51,688 nt of DNA from Candidatus Hodarchaeota archaeon. Lineage in GTDB: Archaea > Asgardarchaeota > Heimdallarchaeia > Hodarchaeales > Hodarchaeaceae. The notes under the pieces were generated by a model. That model had not been told where the DNA came from. It saw only the letters and a list, made by a program, of their open reading frames with translations, and did no database searches. The stretch is from positions 1-51,688 of the forward strand of contig JAEOTM010000137.1 in assembly GCA_016839815.1 (NCBI GenBank), read 5' to 3'. The translations under genes and the position numbers were made by a program. Shown here in pieces: positions 1 through 8,531 of the stretch (within the stretch, counting starts at the first letter, position 1; the number at the start of each line of letters is the position of its first letter).

Positions 1-533
1 CCTGTGGGTTCATCTGCAAGAATTATGGTTGGATCATTTGCTAGTGATCTTGCAATAGCCACTCGTTGCTGCTGGCCTCCACTCAATTCTGCTGGTTTAT
101 GATCAAGTCGAGATCCTAGTCCTACAAGACTTAATAGATCTGCTGCTTTCTTCCGTCGTTCTTCTCTTGGAGTCCCAGTGAAAATCATTGGTAATTCCAA
201 ATTCTCAAGAGCGGACAATACAGGCAGTAAGTTGTATGTTTGGAAAATATAGCCGATTTTTCTAGCCCGTAGCCAGGCAAGTTCATAAGCATCTAGTTTT
301 GAGATATCAACTTCATCAATGTAAATTTTTCCATTTTCAGGTTTATCTAATCCACCTATTACGTTAAATAGAGTTGTTTTTCCTGATCCTGAGGGACCCA
401 TTATGGATACGTATTCTCCCCTTTGAACACGCATAGTTACTCCTCGTAATGCTGGAACAGAGATAATTCCACCTTCTAAATAGTATGTCTTTTCAACATC
501 TCTGGTTTCTATTGTATATTCATAAAATGCCAT
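1..533 (-). CDS. ABC transporter ATP-binding protein, LolD/MacB type (partial, 3' end cut by window edge)
   Basis: This is the cytosolic ATPase that would energise the FtsX-type permease encoded just upstream. About 177 codons are visible. Walker A (GPSGSGKT) is at residues 46-53, the Q-loop Gln at about 98 in [10 protein letters not shown], the signature [10 protein letters not shown] at 150-159, and Walker [10 protein letters not shown] begins at 170 as the frame leaves the window. The signature with three Gln and the pattern of a LolD/MacB/FtsE-like ATPase are clear. The ATG at 533 has the Shine-Dalgarno sequence GAGGTG and lies 9 bases after the stop of the permease gene, so the two are co-transcribed. 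The family moves lipoproteins, peptides or drugs, or couples ATP hydrolysis to work on the outer face of the membrane. The substrate cannot be read from the sequence. Confidence 0.95.
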   Translation of the reverse strand, partial: MAFYEYTIETRDVEKTYYLEGGIISVPALRGVTMRVQRGEYVSIMGPSGSGKTTLFNVIGGLDKPENGKIYIDEVDISKLDAYELAWLRARKIGYIFQTYNLLPVLSALENLELPMIFTGTPREERRKKAADLLSLVGLGSRLDHKPAELSGGQQQRVAIARSLANDPTIILADEPT

Positions 534-542
534 AATTTCACC

Positions 543-1151
543 TCAGACCTCGTATCGTAACGCGTCGGCTGGATCGAGCTTAGCACCACGCCATATTGGA
601 TAAAAACTTGCCAGAATACTCGACAATGCTCCAAGAAATATTGATAATAACATAGCTGTAGGTATAAATGATATATCCGCTAATAGAGCATCAATTACTT
701 TATCTATACCAAAACGAATTGTGTAAATTAAACTCCCTGCTACTACTCCAAGGATCGAACCTAAAAATCCTCCAATTAAACCTAAAATCAATGATTCAAT
801 CAGAAACATTTTCAAGATATGATTAAAAGTTCCCCCTAGTGTTTTATATACCCCAATTTCTTTGGTTCTCTCGGTAACTGCCATTAACATCGAGTTTGTG
901 ATCCCCACGAGTGCCACAATCATAGATATCCCTGCCAGCCACCATGTATATTCGGCAATTGTCGAGCTTTCTTTTTCGATATAATTAAGGATCGTAGTCA
1001 TAGTTAAAAGTGCAGTTAAAAACGCAAGTCCGAGAATAATTCCAAACGACGTGATAAGACTTCTTGAGACACGCTTGGTAATATTTTCGATGGAAATCTT
1101 TAAAGCTTCTCTTAGAGGAAATTTACTGGCTGGACGTTTCTTTTTTGGCAT
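543..1151 (-). CDS. FtsX-like ABC transporter permease (short form)
   Basis: This membrane partner of the adjacent ATPase has about 202 residues. One hydrophobic segment lies near the N-terminus (SLITSFGIILGLAFLTALL). After only a short loop come three more segments, with the typical FtsX sequence MAVTERTKEIGVYKTLGG between the second and third. It ends in the characteristic FYPIWRGAKLDPADALRYEV. The large extracellular MacB core of the family is almost absent, so it is a minimal or domain-shortened permease. I chose the ATG at 1151 (MPKKKRPASK) rather than the longer reading from 1193. The longer form overlaps the preceding gene by 22 bases, whereas 1151 has a GGAG about 10 bases upstream. 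It is the middle gene of a three-gene operon. Confidence 0.85.
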   Translation of the reverse strand: MPKKKRPASKFPLREALKISIENITKRVSRSLITSFGIILGLAFLTALLTMTTILNYIEKESSTIAEYTWWLAGISMIVALVGITNSMLMAVTERTKEIGVYKTLGGTFNHILKMFLIESLILGLIGGFLGSILGVVAGSLIYTIRFGIDKVIDALLADISFIPTAMLLSIFLGALSSILASFYPIWRGAKLDPADALRYEV

Positions 1152-1171
1152 TTTACACAAACTCCAATATT

Positions 1172-1519
1172 TTATGTGACAAGAGTCTTCCAATCAATTT
1201 TATTTTTGACTATATCTGTCAGTTGAGCCTTTAGAGATATCTCTGCTTGTTTTTCTGTTAATCTAGTAGCGTTCCAAGTCACGAATGGTACATAAAATTC
1301 TGCACGATCAAATTTAATCTGTTTTTTGCCCTGATCTTCAACCTTTTTGAATAAAATAAACCCGAGTTCTCGAAGATAACAAGAATCGTTGGGACATAAG
1401 ATATCAATCTCATTCATTTCCTTTTTTAGGAAGAGAAGCTTATATTCAGCAGTATCAAGTATCTCGCGTCCACATGGGCACTGTATAGTATCTACTTCAG
1501 ATTGATCGGAGCTTTCCAT
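1172..1519 (-). CDS. small protein with two Cys pairs, possible zinc ribbon, unknown function
   Basis: This is a 115-residue soluble protein with no signal peptide or membrane segment. The only motif is a possible metal site: CPCG near residue 14 and CPNDSC near residue 42, spaced like the two knuckles of a zinc ribbon. The C-terminal half is mixed charged helix/strand. It is first in the operon with the FtsX permease and ATPase, 20 bases before the permease start chosen here. That suggests a cytosolic accessory or regulator of the transporter, but this is inference. I do not recognise the family. Confidence 0.65.
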   Translation of the reverse strand: MESSDQSEVDTIQCPCGREILDTAEYKLLFLKKEMNEIDILCPNDSCYLRELGFILFKKVEDQGKKQIKFDRAEFYVPFVTWNATRLTEKQAEISLKAQLTDIVKNKIDWKTLVT

Positions 1520-1640
1520 ATCCCATCACACGTAATAGTATGTCAGATTAAGATATCATCTATTTTTTGAGTCTTTTTATCTTCTTTTTGATAATTTTAT
1601 CAATAATTATAATACACTTATACTTCTGGTTGAAGTAGAC

Positions 1641-1656
1641 AAGAAAAGTATTTAAT
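1641..1656 (+). promoter_or_regulatory. putative archaeal BRE/TATA promoter
   Basis: The purine-rich AAGAAAAG is followed by TATTTAAT, matching the archaeal BRE plus TATA layout. It ends about 26 bases before the ATG of the 318-residue protein. A GGTGAT stands 7 bases before that ATG, so the transcript would have a very short leader. Confidence 0.4.
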
Positions 1657-1681
1657 GGGTCTTTTCTGGTGATATCGCGAA

Positions 1682-2638
1682 ATGGTAAATTCTGGCTGGG
1701 ATAAAATAATATTCGATGTACCTTATGATTGGCAACTAGCAATGAGCCAGAAAGAAACAGAGAAAGATAAAATTAAAGGCATGTTCACTTTCAAGGATCT
1801 AGATCAACTTCTCAGGATGAGTGTTAAATGGGAATCCGTGGTAAAAAAAGTTCCACAACCTCAAGTAATTGTGGATAGTTACTTGAAGAAATTGAAAAAG
1901 AAGTATGCTAAGAATCCAATTTCTATCCGATCACGTAAAAAGATCAAGATCGATGGCCATGATGCTGACTATTTATTATGGGAGAGTAAGAAGAAAAATG
2001 AACTAGCTGCTGTTGTTTCTTGGCTGTGTCCAGAGAGAGAACGGATTTATCTAAGCTTATGGCCGTTTAAAACTAATGAGGTCAAAGAATTAAAGAGTCA
2101 CATTCAACAAGTGATTGACTCAATAAAATGTCATGAATCTTGGGTCACTTGGCGTGGCCCTGGAATCACATTGCATGTACCAGATGAGTTGAAGTTAGTT
2201 GAGACTTCATTTGTTATTGGTACATCTTACATGAAATTTGTAAAGGGTGATACTTCAATTTTAATTGAACGATTTGGTCTCGCACAACAAAATTTAAGAA
2301 AGTATACCTCTATCGTTGATTTCTATAAAGACAAATATGTCCCTAAAATGACCAAAAGAATTAAGGGATTCAATTTTAAGGATCCCAAGCGATATATCTC
2401 ACGAAGAAAATCAATAGAGGAAGTATGGAGGATAAAATCCCAATTACGTATGGGAAAACTCCTTTTGAAACAGAAACTGGTTCTTTTACAATATTTCTGG
2501 GTTGATACAGAAAAAAATGCCATGTTTTTTGCCACTTTACTGGTAGGATCAGTTAATGAAACAATTAGTGATTATTATCCCAAGAGAATTTTTGGTACCA
2601 TTCTTAAACAGCTATTTAAACCTGATATCAAGCCTTGA
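1682..2638 (+). CDS. cytosolic protein with two tandem related domains, unknown function
   Basis: This 318-residue protein has no signal peptide or membrane segment. It seems to consist of two similar halves. Each begins with an aromatic strand and a phrase of the type (I/L)xFDVPYDWxL or ITLHVPDELKL (near residues 9 and 162). Each continues through a strand-rich core and closes with a helix. This is the layout of PsbP/DcrB/LpqN-like folds, but I cannot confirm homology by eye. It is rich in Lys. GGTGAT stands 7 bases before the ATG. It precedes the long M28-like/FtsX gene on the same strand but is 234 bases away, so it need not share its transcript. No function is assigned. Confidence 0.75.
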   Translation: MVNSGWDKIIFDVPYDWQLAMSQKETEKDKIKGMFTFKDLDQLLRMSVKWESVVKKVPQPQVIVDSYLKKLKKKYAKNPISIRSRKKIKIDGHDADYLLWESKKKNELAAVVSWLCPERERIYLSLWPFKTNEVKELKSHIQQVIDSIKCHESWVTWRGPGITLHVPDELKLVETSFVIGTSYMKFVKGDTSILIERFGLAQQNLRKYTSIVDFYKDKYVPKMTKRIKGFNFKDPKRYISRRKSIEEVWRIKSQLRMGKLLLKQKLVLLQYFWVDTEKNAMFFATLLVGSVNETISDYYPKRIFGTILKQLFKPDIKP

Positions 2639-2872
2639 AGCTTCACTATATATTTCATCTAGAAATCTCTTTTCAAATTACATCTCAACTCTAATTTTTT
2701 TAGTAATACTCGTTTAGAAGAGTGTCGTTATTTCTTTCTCCAAATATGATTATCGTAGTATATTTTCGAGAGCAAAAAATTATAAACTGAATATCATTAA
2801 GCAGTTCTAATATTATCAACAAACTAGGAAACTTCTTTTCCTGTCTTAAGCAACGTCGAGGTGTAATGATAC

Positions 2873-5800
2873 TTGTCCCTGAATAAGAGTTCATTAGCTA
2901 TTGCTGCTTTATTCATTATAATGTTTGCTCTCAGTAGTTTTGAGCAAGTAGAATCTTTGAATCAAGGAATTAATGTTGGAAAATTAAATGATTCAGACAT
3001 CTTTGGTCAAAAAAGAGCAAGACATATACAAGCTTCAAGTACAGATACGAGTGATACATTCGATAGTGTATTGGTTTCTCCAACAAGTAGAAATAATATT
3101 GAGGAACACATCGATGCCCTTACATTCGAAGGTAGAAACTATCAGGGAAGTAGGATTACTGGATATGGAAAAGGATTGGATCAAGCAACATCTGATCCTG
3201 ATGACATGAATGATTATTATGATGCAGTTGCTTACATCAATGAATCATTACATACCCTACCAGGAATGGAAGTAATTTTTCATGAATTTCCAGTTACTGT
3301 AGCAATTGATAGAGGATCGTGGTTGGGTGTTTATGATTCCTCAAATGTAATAGTAGATAATATCACAGTACATGCTTTAGAAACAAATGGGGTGAATCCT
3401 TCTACAGCAGACATACAAGATCGTGATATGTATTATGTTGAAGAGGGACTAGTTAGTTCTTACCCTATGGAAGATGTCAAATCCTCCATAATTGCCATGG
3501 ATATGGACTCGGAAGCTCGTTGGAAAGTAGCGATGAGTTTTGGGGCGGATGCTATTATGTTTATCGAGCCCGAAATCAATATGAGTAAAGGAATTCTTGA
3601 CGATAAATCCACTGGAATTCCATTAAACGTCCCACGAGTAATGATTAAACGAAATGATTGGTTAGGAGTAGAACCACTCCTCGAAACTCATTCTTTCCGA
3701 CTTAAAGTTAATATGCATTGGGAGCAACGAACAGGAATAAATGTACTTGGGGTATTAAATGTAACTCAAAGAATCGATCCTGCTGACCTTGATGCAATAG
3801 AAGAAAGCAAAGTGGGACTTTTATTGTCAAGTCACTTTGATACATGGTCTACTGTTCCTTCTCTAGCTCCGGGCGCAAGTGATGTTGGTGGTATTGCTAC
3901 CTTACTTGAGTTAGCACGAATTTATGCAGTTAAAGCAACTCAAGATAAAGTAAAAAGGAATCTTTTCTTTTTAGCATTATCAGGCCATTATCAATCTCTT
4001 GCAGGGTCAAGAGCGTTCGTTGAAGATTATATATTTGCAAATGATAATATCAAATCTTCCGATCAAGGAACACGTCATCCTCTTGCCGAAGAAATGTGGT
4101 TTGGAGTGAATCTTGATTTAACTGGAGATTATCATATTGCATCTCCGTTCGCTTATGGGTATTACTACTCTCAGTTTCTACCATATCTAACTGCAGCCGT
4201 TAGAAATCCTGCTGATATGGTACGACAAAGATGGGCTGAATTCCTTGGTAATTGGACTACTTTCTCCGCTGATGGAGTCTCAGCTGAAGCTTACGCATTC
4301 CTTACTACAGAACTGCTAAGTTCTACTAGGGGAACCATGGATGCGGATCATTTTCAGGATTATATGACATATTATTATTGGCTTGATTCAGAGCCATTTT
4401 ATGTTAGTGGAACGACCAGCGTAACATTAAAGACCATTTTCTCCGCAAATTTATATAGAGATTCTCCTGATGATGTTCCACTCTCCTATGGTGGGATGAC
4501 ACAGTATTTGGCAAACCTTATTCCTCAGGTAGCCATAGCGAATTATCTCATTGATCAGACTATAGATCAATTTTTCTATGAGGAGATTGACGAAGGTACT
4601 AAAGAACTTAATCAATATTTAGTGCATGAAGCCTATCGACAAGGTGCCCCTTGGGCAGAATTTTCCAAATTATATGGTCGGGTTGTGCTTCATCCACAAG
4701 CAGAGCAAGATACTTTAAATATTAATTCTACTTGGGTTAACACTAATATTTCTAAATCTGAAGGTCGACGTTTCGAACGATCAGTCCTGTCAGGGACAGA
4801 GGGACATTTCTTGGTTCAAGCTGTCCACCAAAGTGGTGTAACTTGGGGTGTCAATGAAATTATTATGGCAGATGACGCCACAGGATTTTTCGATCTTACA
4901 GGTCTTCACAACAATAACATGGGAGGCCTAGCTTCTGGAGGTTCTTACACTATTGCCGTGTATTTTGTATCCACTGATGGACGGGTATTATATGTTACAG
5001 ATTATGGTAATTTTGGCACACCCTCATCTATTACTGTTAATCAAGCAGTGTTAGGCGATCCTCGGTTAAAATCTGCCCATAGACAACCTGGACAGGAAAG
5101 AATTGACTATGCAGTATTCGAATGTGCAAGCCTAGGTGTCTTCAATTTATTAAATAGCCGTAATCTCCTAGATCCACAAAGTGAACTTACTGTAAACCGA
5201 CAAGCTGATAGATTGTCATTTACTCAAGGTTTCAACTTTGACGGAATTGAAGTAGGAAGTGGTGCTCATCCTCAGCGTTATTTTGCTTCTTTTGATGCCT
5301 ATGGAAATGCCATACTTTTTACTCAAGAAAACAAACCAATTCGAATAAGAGTCTTTGTGGGAGGTGGACATCCTGTTGCAGTTCTTACAAACTCTACAGA
5401 AACAAACATCGACGGATTTGGATATCAGTCTAAGGCAGGGATTACTACAATCATTGAGCATGCAATGTTTCAATCAGCTAAAGATTTTTGGTATATTACT
5501 GACAAAAGACTTACCCAGATGAAAGAATTTAATGTTTTTAGTCCTACTGCTGATCAAGCTCATAATCGGGCAACAGACCTAATTTCTGTAGCGGAAGAAG
5601 CGCTAAATGTATTCGATTATGATACTTATTATTCTGCTTGTTTAAATGCGTTCTCCTTAGAAAGAGAAGCATATTCAGCAACTCGCTCTACAATGTTAAG
5701 TGTAATTCAGAGTACTATATTCTTCTTTATATTATTACTGCCTTTTGCATTTATTTTTGAGCGGATGGTCTTTGATTTCAGTGGTCTAAAGCGAATTATT

Positions 5801-7804
5801 GCTTTAGTGGGAATCTTTCTTGCTTTTAATCTTCTAATTTACTTCTTCCAACCAGGGTATCATCTAGCAAGTAATGTAATTATGGTAGGGATAGGTTTCA
5901 TAATGATTGTTCTCAGTGTCCCCGTAGTGATCATATTAGCGAATGATGCTTATACCTACTTACAGGAATTTCGTAAAAAAGTTGTTGGAGAGCATTTTGC
6001 GGAATTTGGTCGAGTTGAGGCTGGACTTGTCTCTTTTGGAGTAGCAGTGTCAAATTTGAGGAAACGTCGATTTTCCACTGCATTAACAATTGCATCTATC
6101 ACACTCATTACATTTAGTTTAGTAAGTTTCGTTTCTGTATCATCTGCTGCGGAATTACAGGCATCTCCAAGTCAAGGAGACTACATTGGGTATAATGGGA
6201 TATTAATGCAGCGAATCGGGGATGGAAGACAGAAATTATCCATCGATCTTGTGGATTATGTTACAGAACGACTTTCAAATGAATTTGAGAATATTACGAT
6301 AACTTCCCGAATCTGGTCTGATCCTCTTCAAGGATCTAATTGGTATATTCTCTCAGAATATGAGGGTAAATTTTCTAAAGGTGACGTTGGAGCATTCCTA
6401 GGTCTTCAACCTCAAGAAAATGAGTTTTTAGATTATAGATCTATCTTAATTGGGGATTGGTTTACTGAAGATTCTTACGAAGAAGTAATCCTACCCACAT
6501 ACATTGCAGGAAAATTAATCTCTGGAAATGTGTCACAATTATTAGGCCAACAGATTCACATACGTGGTGTAGATTTAAAGGTTGTGGGGTTACTGAATAC
6601 ATCTAAAACTATTAGTTCAACCAATAAAACATTTGATCAAATCACACGAACCTTAGATCAAGAGGATGTGTCCCCTATCTCAGATAAGGGGAATCATTTC
6701 AGTCTTGATGAAACTGCGATTATTCCGTTTAAACTTGCTGCAGATAATCCTTGGGGCTCTTATCGAAAGGGAATTTACTTATCACTTGCTCAAATAGCGA
6801 TTAAATTTAATGAGGTTCTCGACTGGGATACTCTCCAAGCTAAAGCGGTTGACTTAAGAAAATCACTACCATCACTAGATATTTATATTGGATTACGAAA
6901 ACCCACCTCTAAAAATCCATTTGCAGGGCAATTTGCTGAATATAGGAAAGGACAATCCTTCCAGCTTATTGGGATTGAGACATTAATCATTCCTGTTATA
7001 ATTGCTGTTTCAGTTGTAGCTGGAACAGTTCTATCGGCTGTCCAACAACAACTTAAAGAAATAAGTGTATATAATGCACTTGGATTATCACCAGAAAATA
7101 TCGGATGGATGTATCTGGCTCAATCTCTCGTGTACGGACTTATGGGTGGAGTTCTTGGCTATTCTTTCGGAATGGTTATTTTAGCATTCTTAGAAGCATT
7201 TTCACTCCTTCCTGCAAGTTTTGTCCCGAATTATACAGGCCTTGCAGTGATTCTAGCTATTGGATTAAGTATTGCCTCGGTTGTTGTCGCTAGCATCTAT
7301 CCTATTAGACAAGCAGTATTGTTTTCATTACCAAGTCATCAACGAAAGTGGGAAATCCCATCAAAACCAGAATTAGATTCATGGAACATACCTTTTCCTT
7401 TTTCAACAGCCTCTTTAGATGAAGCACTAGGTGTTTTACACTACCTATTCGAGTTTTTTGAATCTCACAGAAGTGAAGGAATTGGATCCTTTGCAGTTTT
7501 GGAGGCAAAAATAGATGCCTCTGATAAAAACAAGGTCCAATTCATAGGGAAAATGCGATTAGCTCCTTGGAATTGGGGACTTCTCCAAGAATATAATTTT
7601 CTGACCTACTATGACTCAGAAGAGGAAAAATATCTGTTCGAATTGAGTGTTACAAGAATATCTGGTGATAGAGCTAAGTGGGAAAAAGTTAACGGCCGTA
7701 AATTCTTCAGGGATATTAGAAAACAGCTCTTATTATGGAGAGGATTAGATCTAGATAAGAGAGGTTCTCATATTGAACAAGGTAAGAAACTGGCTAATCT
7801 TTGA
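2873..7804 (+). CDS. M28-peptidase-like ectodomain fused to a MacB/FtsX-type permease (1643 aa)
   Basis: This is a very large membrane protein. The signal or anchor helix is at about residues 7-24. An extracellular domain resembling M28 aminopeptidases follows, with SSHFDTW (His321), GASDVGGIATLLELARIY (Asp337) and NLDLTGD (about 415). The family's catalytic and metal-binding Glu-Glu pair is replaced by His372-Tyr373 in SGHYQSLAGS, so hydrolytic activity is doubtful. Three membrane segments lie at about 945-1030. Then comes an FtsX module: a TM at about 1070-1095, a MacB-like ectodomain to about 1360, and three TMs at about 1370-1485 with EISVYNALGLSPENIG between them. A soluble tail of about 150 residues closes it. 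The start is TTG with GAGGTG 9 bases upstream; the nearby ATG at 2866 stops after six codons. It has no ATPase partner beside it. Best guess: a surface peptide-binding or mechanotransmission permease. Confidence 0.85.
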   Translation: MSLNKSSLAIAALFIIMFALSSFEQVESLNQGINVGKLNDSDIFGQKRARHIQASSTDTSDTFDSVLVSPTSRNNIEEHIDALTFEGRNYQGSRITGYGKGLDQATSDPDDMNDYYDAVAYINESLHTLPGMEVIFHEFPVTVAIDRGSWLGVYDSSNVIVDNITVHALETNGVNPSTADIQDRDMYYVEEGLVSSYPMEDVKSSIIAMDMDSEARWKVAMSFGADAIMFIEPEINMSKGILDDKSTGIPLNVPRVMIKRNDWLGVEPLLETHSFRLKVNMHWEQRTGINVLGVLNVTQRIDPADLDAIEESKVGLLLSSHFDTWSTVPSLAPGASDVGGIATLLELARIYAVKATQDKVKRNLFFLALSGHYQSLAGSRAFVEDYIFANDNIKSSDQGTRHPLAEEMWFGVNLDLTGDYHIASPFAYGYYYSQFLPYLTAAVRNPADMVRQRWAEFLGNWTTFSADGVSAEAYAFLTTELLSSTRGTMDADHFQDYMTYYYWLDSEPFYVSGTTSVTLKTIFSANLYRDSPDDVPLSYGGMTQYLANLIPQVAIANYLIDQTIDQFFYEEIDEGTKELNQYLVHEAYRQGAPWAEFSKLYGRVVLHPQAEQDTLNINSTWVNTNISKSEGRRFERSVLSGTEGHFLVQAVHQSGVTWGVNEIIMADDATGFFDLTGLHNNNMGGLASGGSYTIAVYFVSTDGRVLYVTDYGNFGTPSSITVNQAVLGDPRLKSAHRQPGQERIDYAVFECASLGVFNLLNSRNLLDPQSELTVNRQADRLSFTQGFNFDGIEVGSGAHPQRYFASFDAYGNAILFTQENKPIRIRVFVGGGHPVAVLTNSTETNIDGFGYQSKAGITTIIEHAMFQSAKDFWYITDKRLTQMKEFNVFSPTADQAHNRATDLISVAEEALNVFDYDTYYSACLNAFSLEREAYSATRSTMLSVIQSTIFFFILLLPFAFIFERMVFDFSGLKRIIALVGIFLAFNLLIYFFQPGYHLASNVIMVGIGFIMIVLSVPVVIILANDAYTYLQEFRKKVVGEHFAEFGRVEAGLVSFGVAVSNLRKRRFSTALTIASITLITFSLVSFVSVSSAAELQASPSQGDYIGYNGILMQRIGDGRQKLSIDLVDYVTERLSNEFENITITSRIWSDPLQGSNWYILSEYEGKFSKGDVGAFLGLQPQENEFLDYRSILIGDWFTEDSYEEVILPTYIAGKLISGNVSQLLGQQIHIRGVDLKVVGLLNTSKTISSTNKTFDQITRTLDQEDVSPISDKGNHFSLDETAIIPFKLAADNPWGSYRKGIYLSLAQIAIKFNEVLDWDTLQAKAVDLRKSLPSLDIYIGLRKPTSKNPFAGQFAEYRKGQSFQLIGIETLIIPVIIAVSVVAGTVLSAVQQQLKEISVYNALGLSPENIGWMYLAQSLVYGLMGGVLGYSFGMVILAFLEAFSLLPASFVPNYTGLAVILAIGLSIASVVVASIYPIRQAVLFSLPSHQRKWEIPSKPELDSWNIPFPFSTASLDEALGVLHYLFEFFESHRSEGIGSFAVLEAKIDASDKNKVQFIGKMRLAPWNWGLLQEYNFLTYYDSEEEKYLFELSVTRISGDRAKWEKVNGRKFFRDIRKQLLLWRGLDLDKRGSHIEQGKKLANL

Positions 7805-7826
7805 CTTTAAATAAATGTGAATACTG

Positions 7827-8531
7827 ATGACAACTTCAACAGTTCAACCCCGACATGCACCAGCCATTGTGAAGGCTATAGACGGTCTGGGTTATTTGAA
7901 AACTTGGCATCAGGCTCGAGGATCTTTTTCAATAGGACTGAAAGATCTTCCAGGAAATTTTCTGAATTTACTGGTAATTTCGAAGAAAAAAATTGGATTT
8001 GCGGAAAATTTATGGCATTTTTCCGCAACTTTGCCTATAGTAGACGTTCAAAAAATGACTGAAAACCCAGAACGGGGCATCGCATTATTTCATCGATTGA
8101 AAGGTGAGGAGTGCGTTCTTACATGGAATGGTGTTTTCAATAGAAAGCCTAGCTGGAAGAAAAATCCTCAGCTCAGTGACTTATTTCAAACGTCAGTAAT
8201 CAACCTCCCTACAACCCTGATGAATCGAATTAATGAGTTAGATACCATTGAGGAGCAGATAAGGGAACTAAAACCCGAAAAAATTCTAATCAGTATATCA
8301 GGTGGAGTTATCCCCCCACCCACAGGGGGTGTGAAGAGGGCCTATTATGTTACTAAACAGCGGGAAATTTTTGAAAAACCGCTCGAATGCGCATGGTACA
8401 CTGTTCTTACCCAACAGTTCTATTTAACTCGAAAAATATCTGAAAAATTGGAAAGAATTCTTCTTCTACTAAATAAATTACTTGAAATTCAGAACTTCAT
8501 TACCAATATTACTGTCCAAGAGTTGATGTAA
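7827..8531 (+). CDS. soluble protein of unknown function inside the M28/FtsX-OPT operon
   Basis: This 234-residue protein has no convincing membrane segment or signal. I do not recognise a family. It carries a short run ISGGVIPPPTGGVKRAYYV near residues 152-170 and a leucine-rich C-terminal helix that could form a coiled coil. It starts 22 bases after the M28/FtsX fusion. Its TAA is followed immediately, with no spacer, by the GTG of the first OPT-like transporter, so translational coupling is likely. The placement suggests a cytosolic partner of the membrane proteins on either side. Confidence 0.75.
   Translation: MTTSTVQPRHAPAIVKAIDGLGYLKTWHQARGSFSIGLKDLPGNFLNLLVISKKKIGFAENLWHFSATLPIVDVQKMTENPERGIALFHRLKGEECVLTWNGVFNRKPSWKKNPQLSDLFQTSVINLPTTLMNRINELDTIEEQIRELKPEKILISISGGVIPPPTGGVKRAYYVTKQREIFEKPLECAWYTVLTQQFYLTRKISEKLERILLLLNKLLEIQNFITNITVQELM

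Noticed and set aside
1560..1742. 60-codon minus-strand frame upstream of the 318-residue protein
   Set aside because: Low-complexity Ile/Lys translation of AT-rich intergenic DNA that runs antisense into a real gene.
2873..4500. Active M28 aminopeptidase
   Set aside because: The catalytic and metal-binding Glu-Glu pair is His-Tyr, so I do not claim hydrolytic activity.
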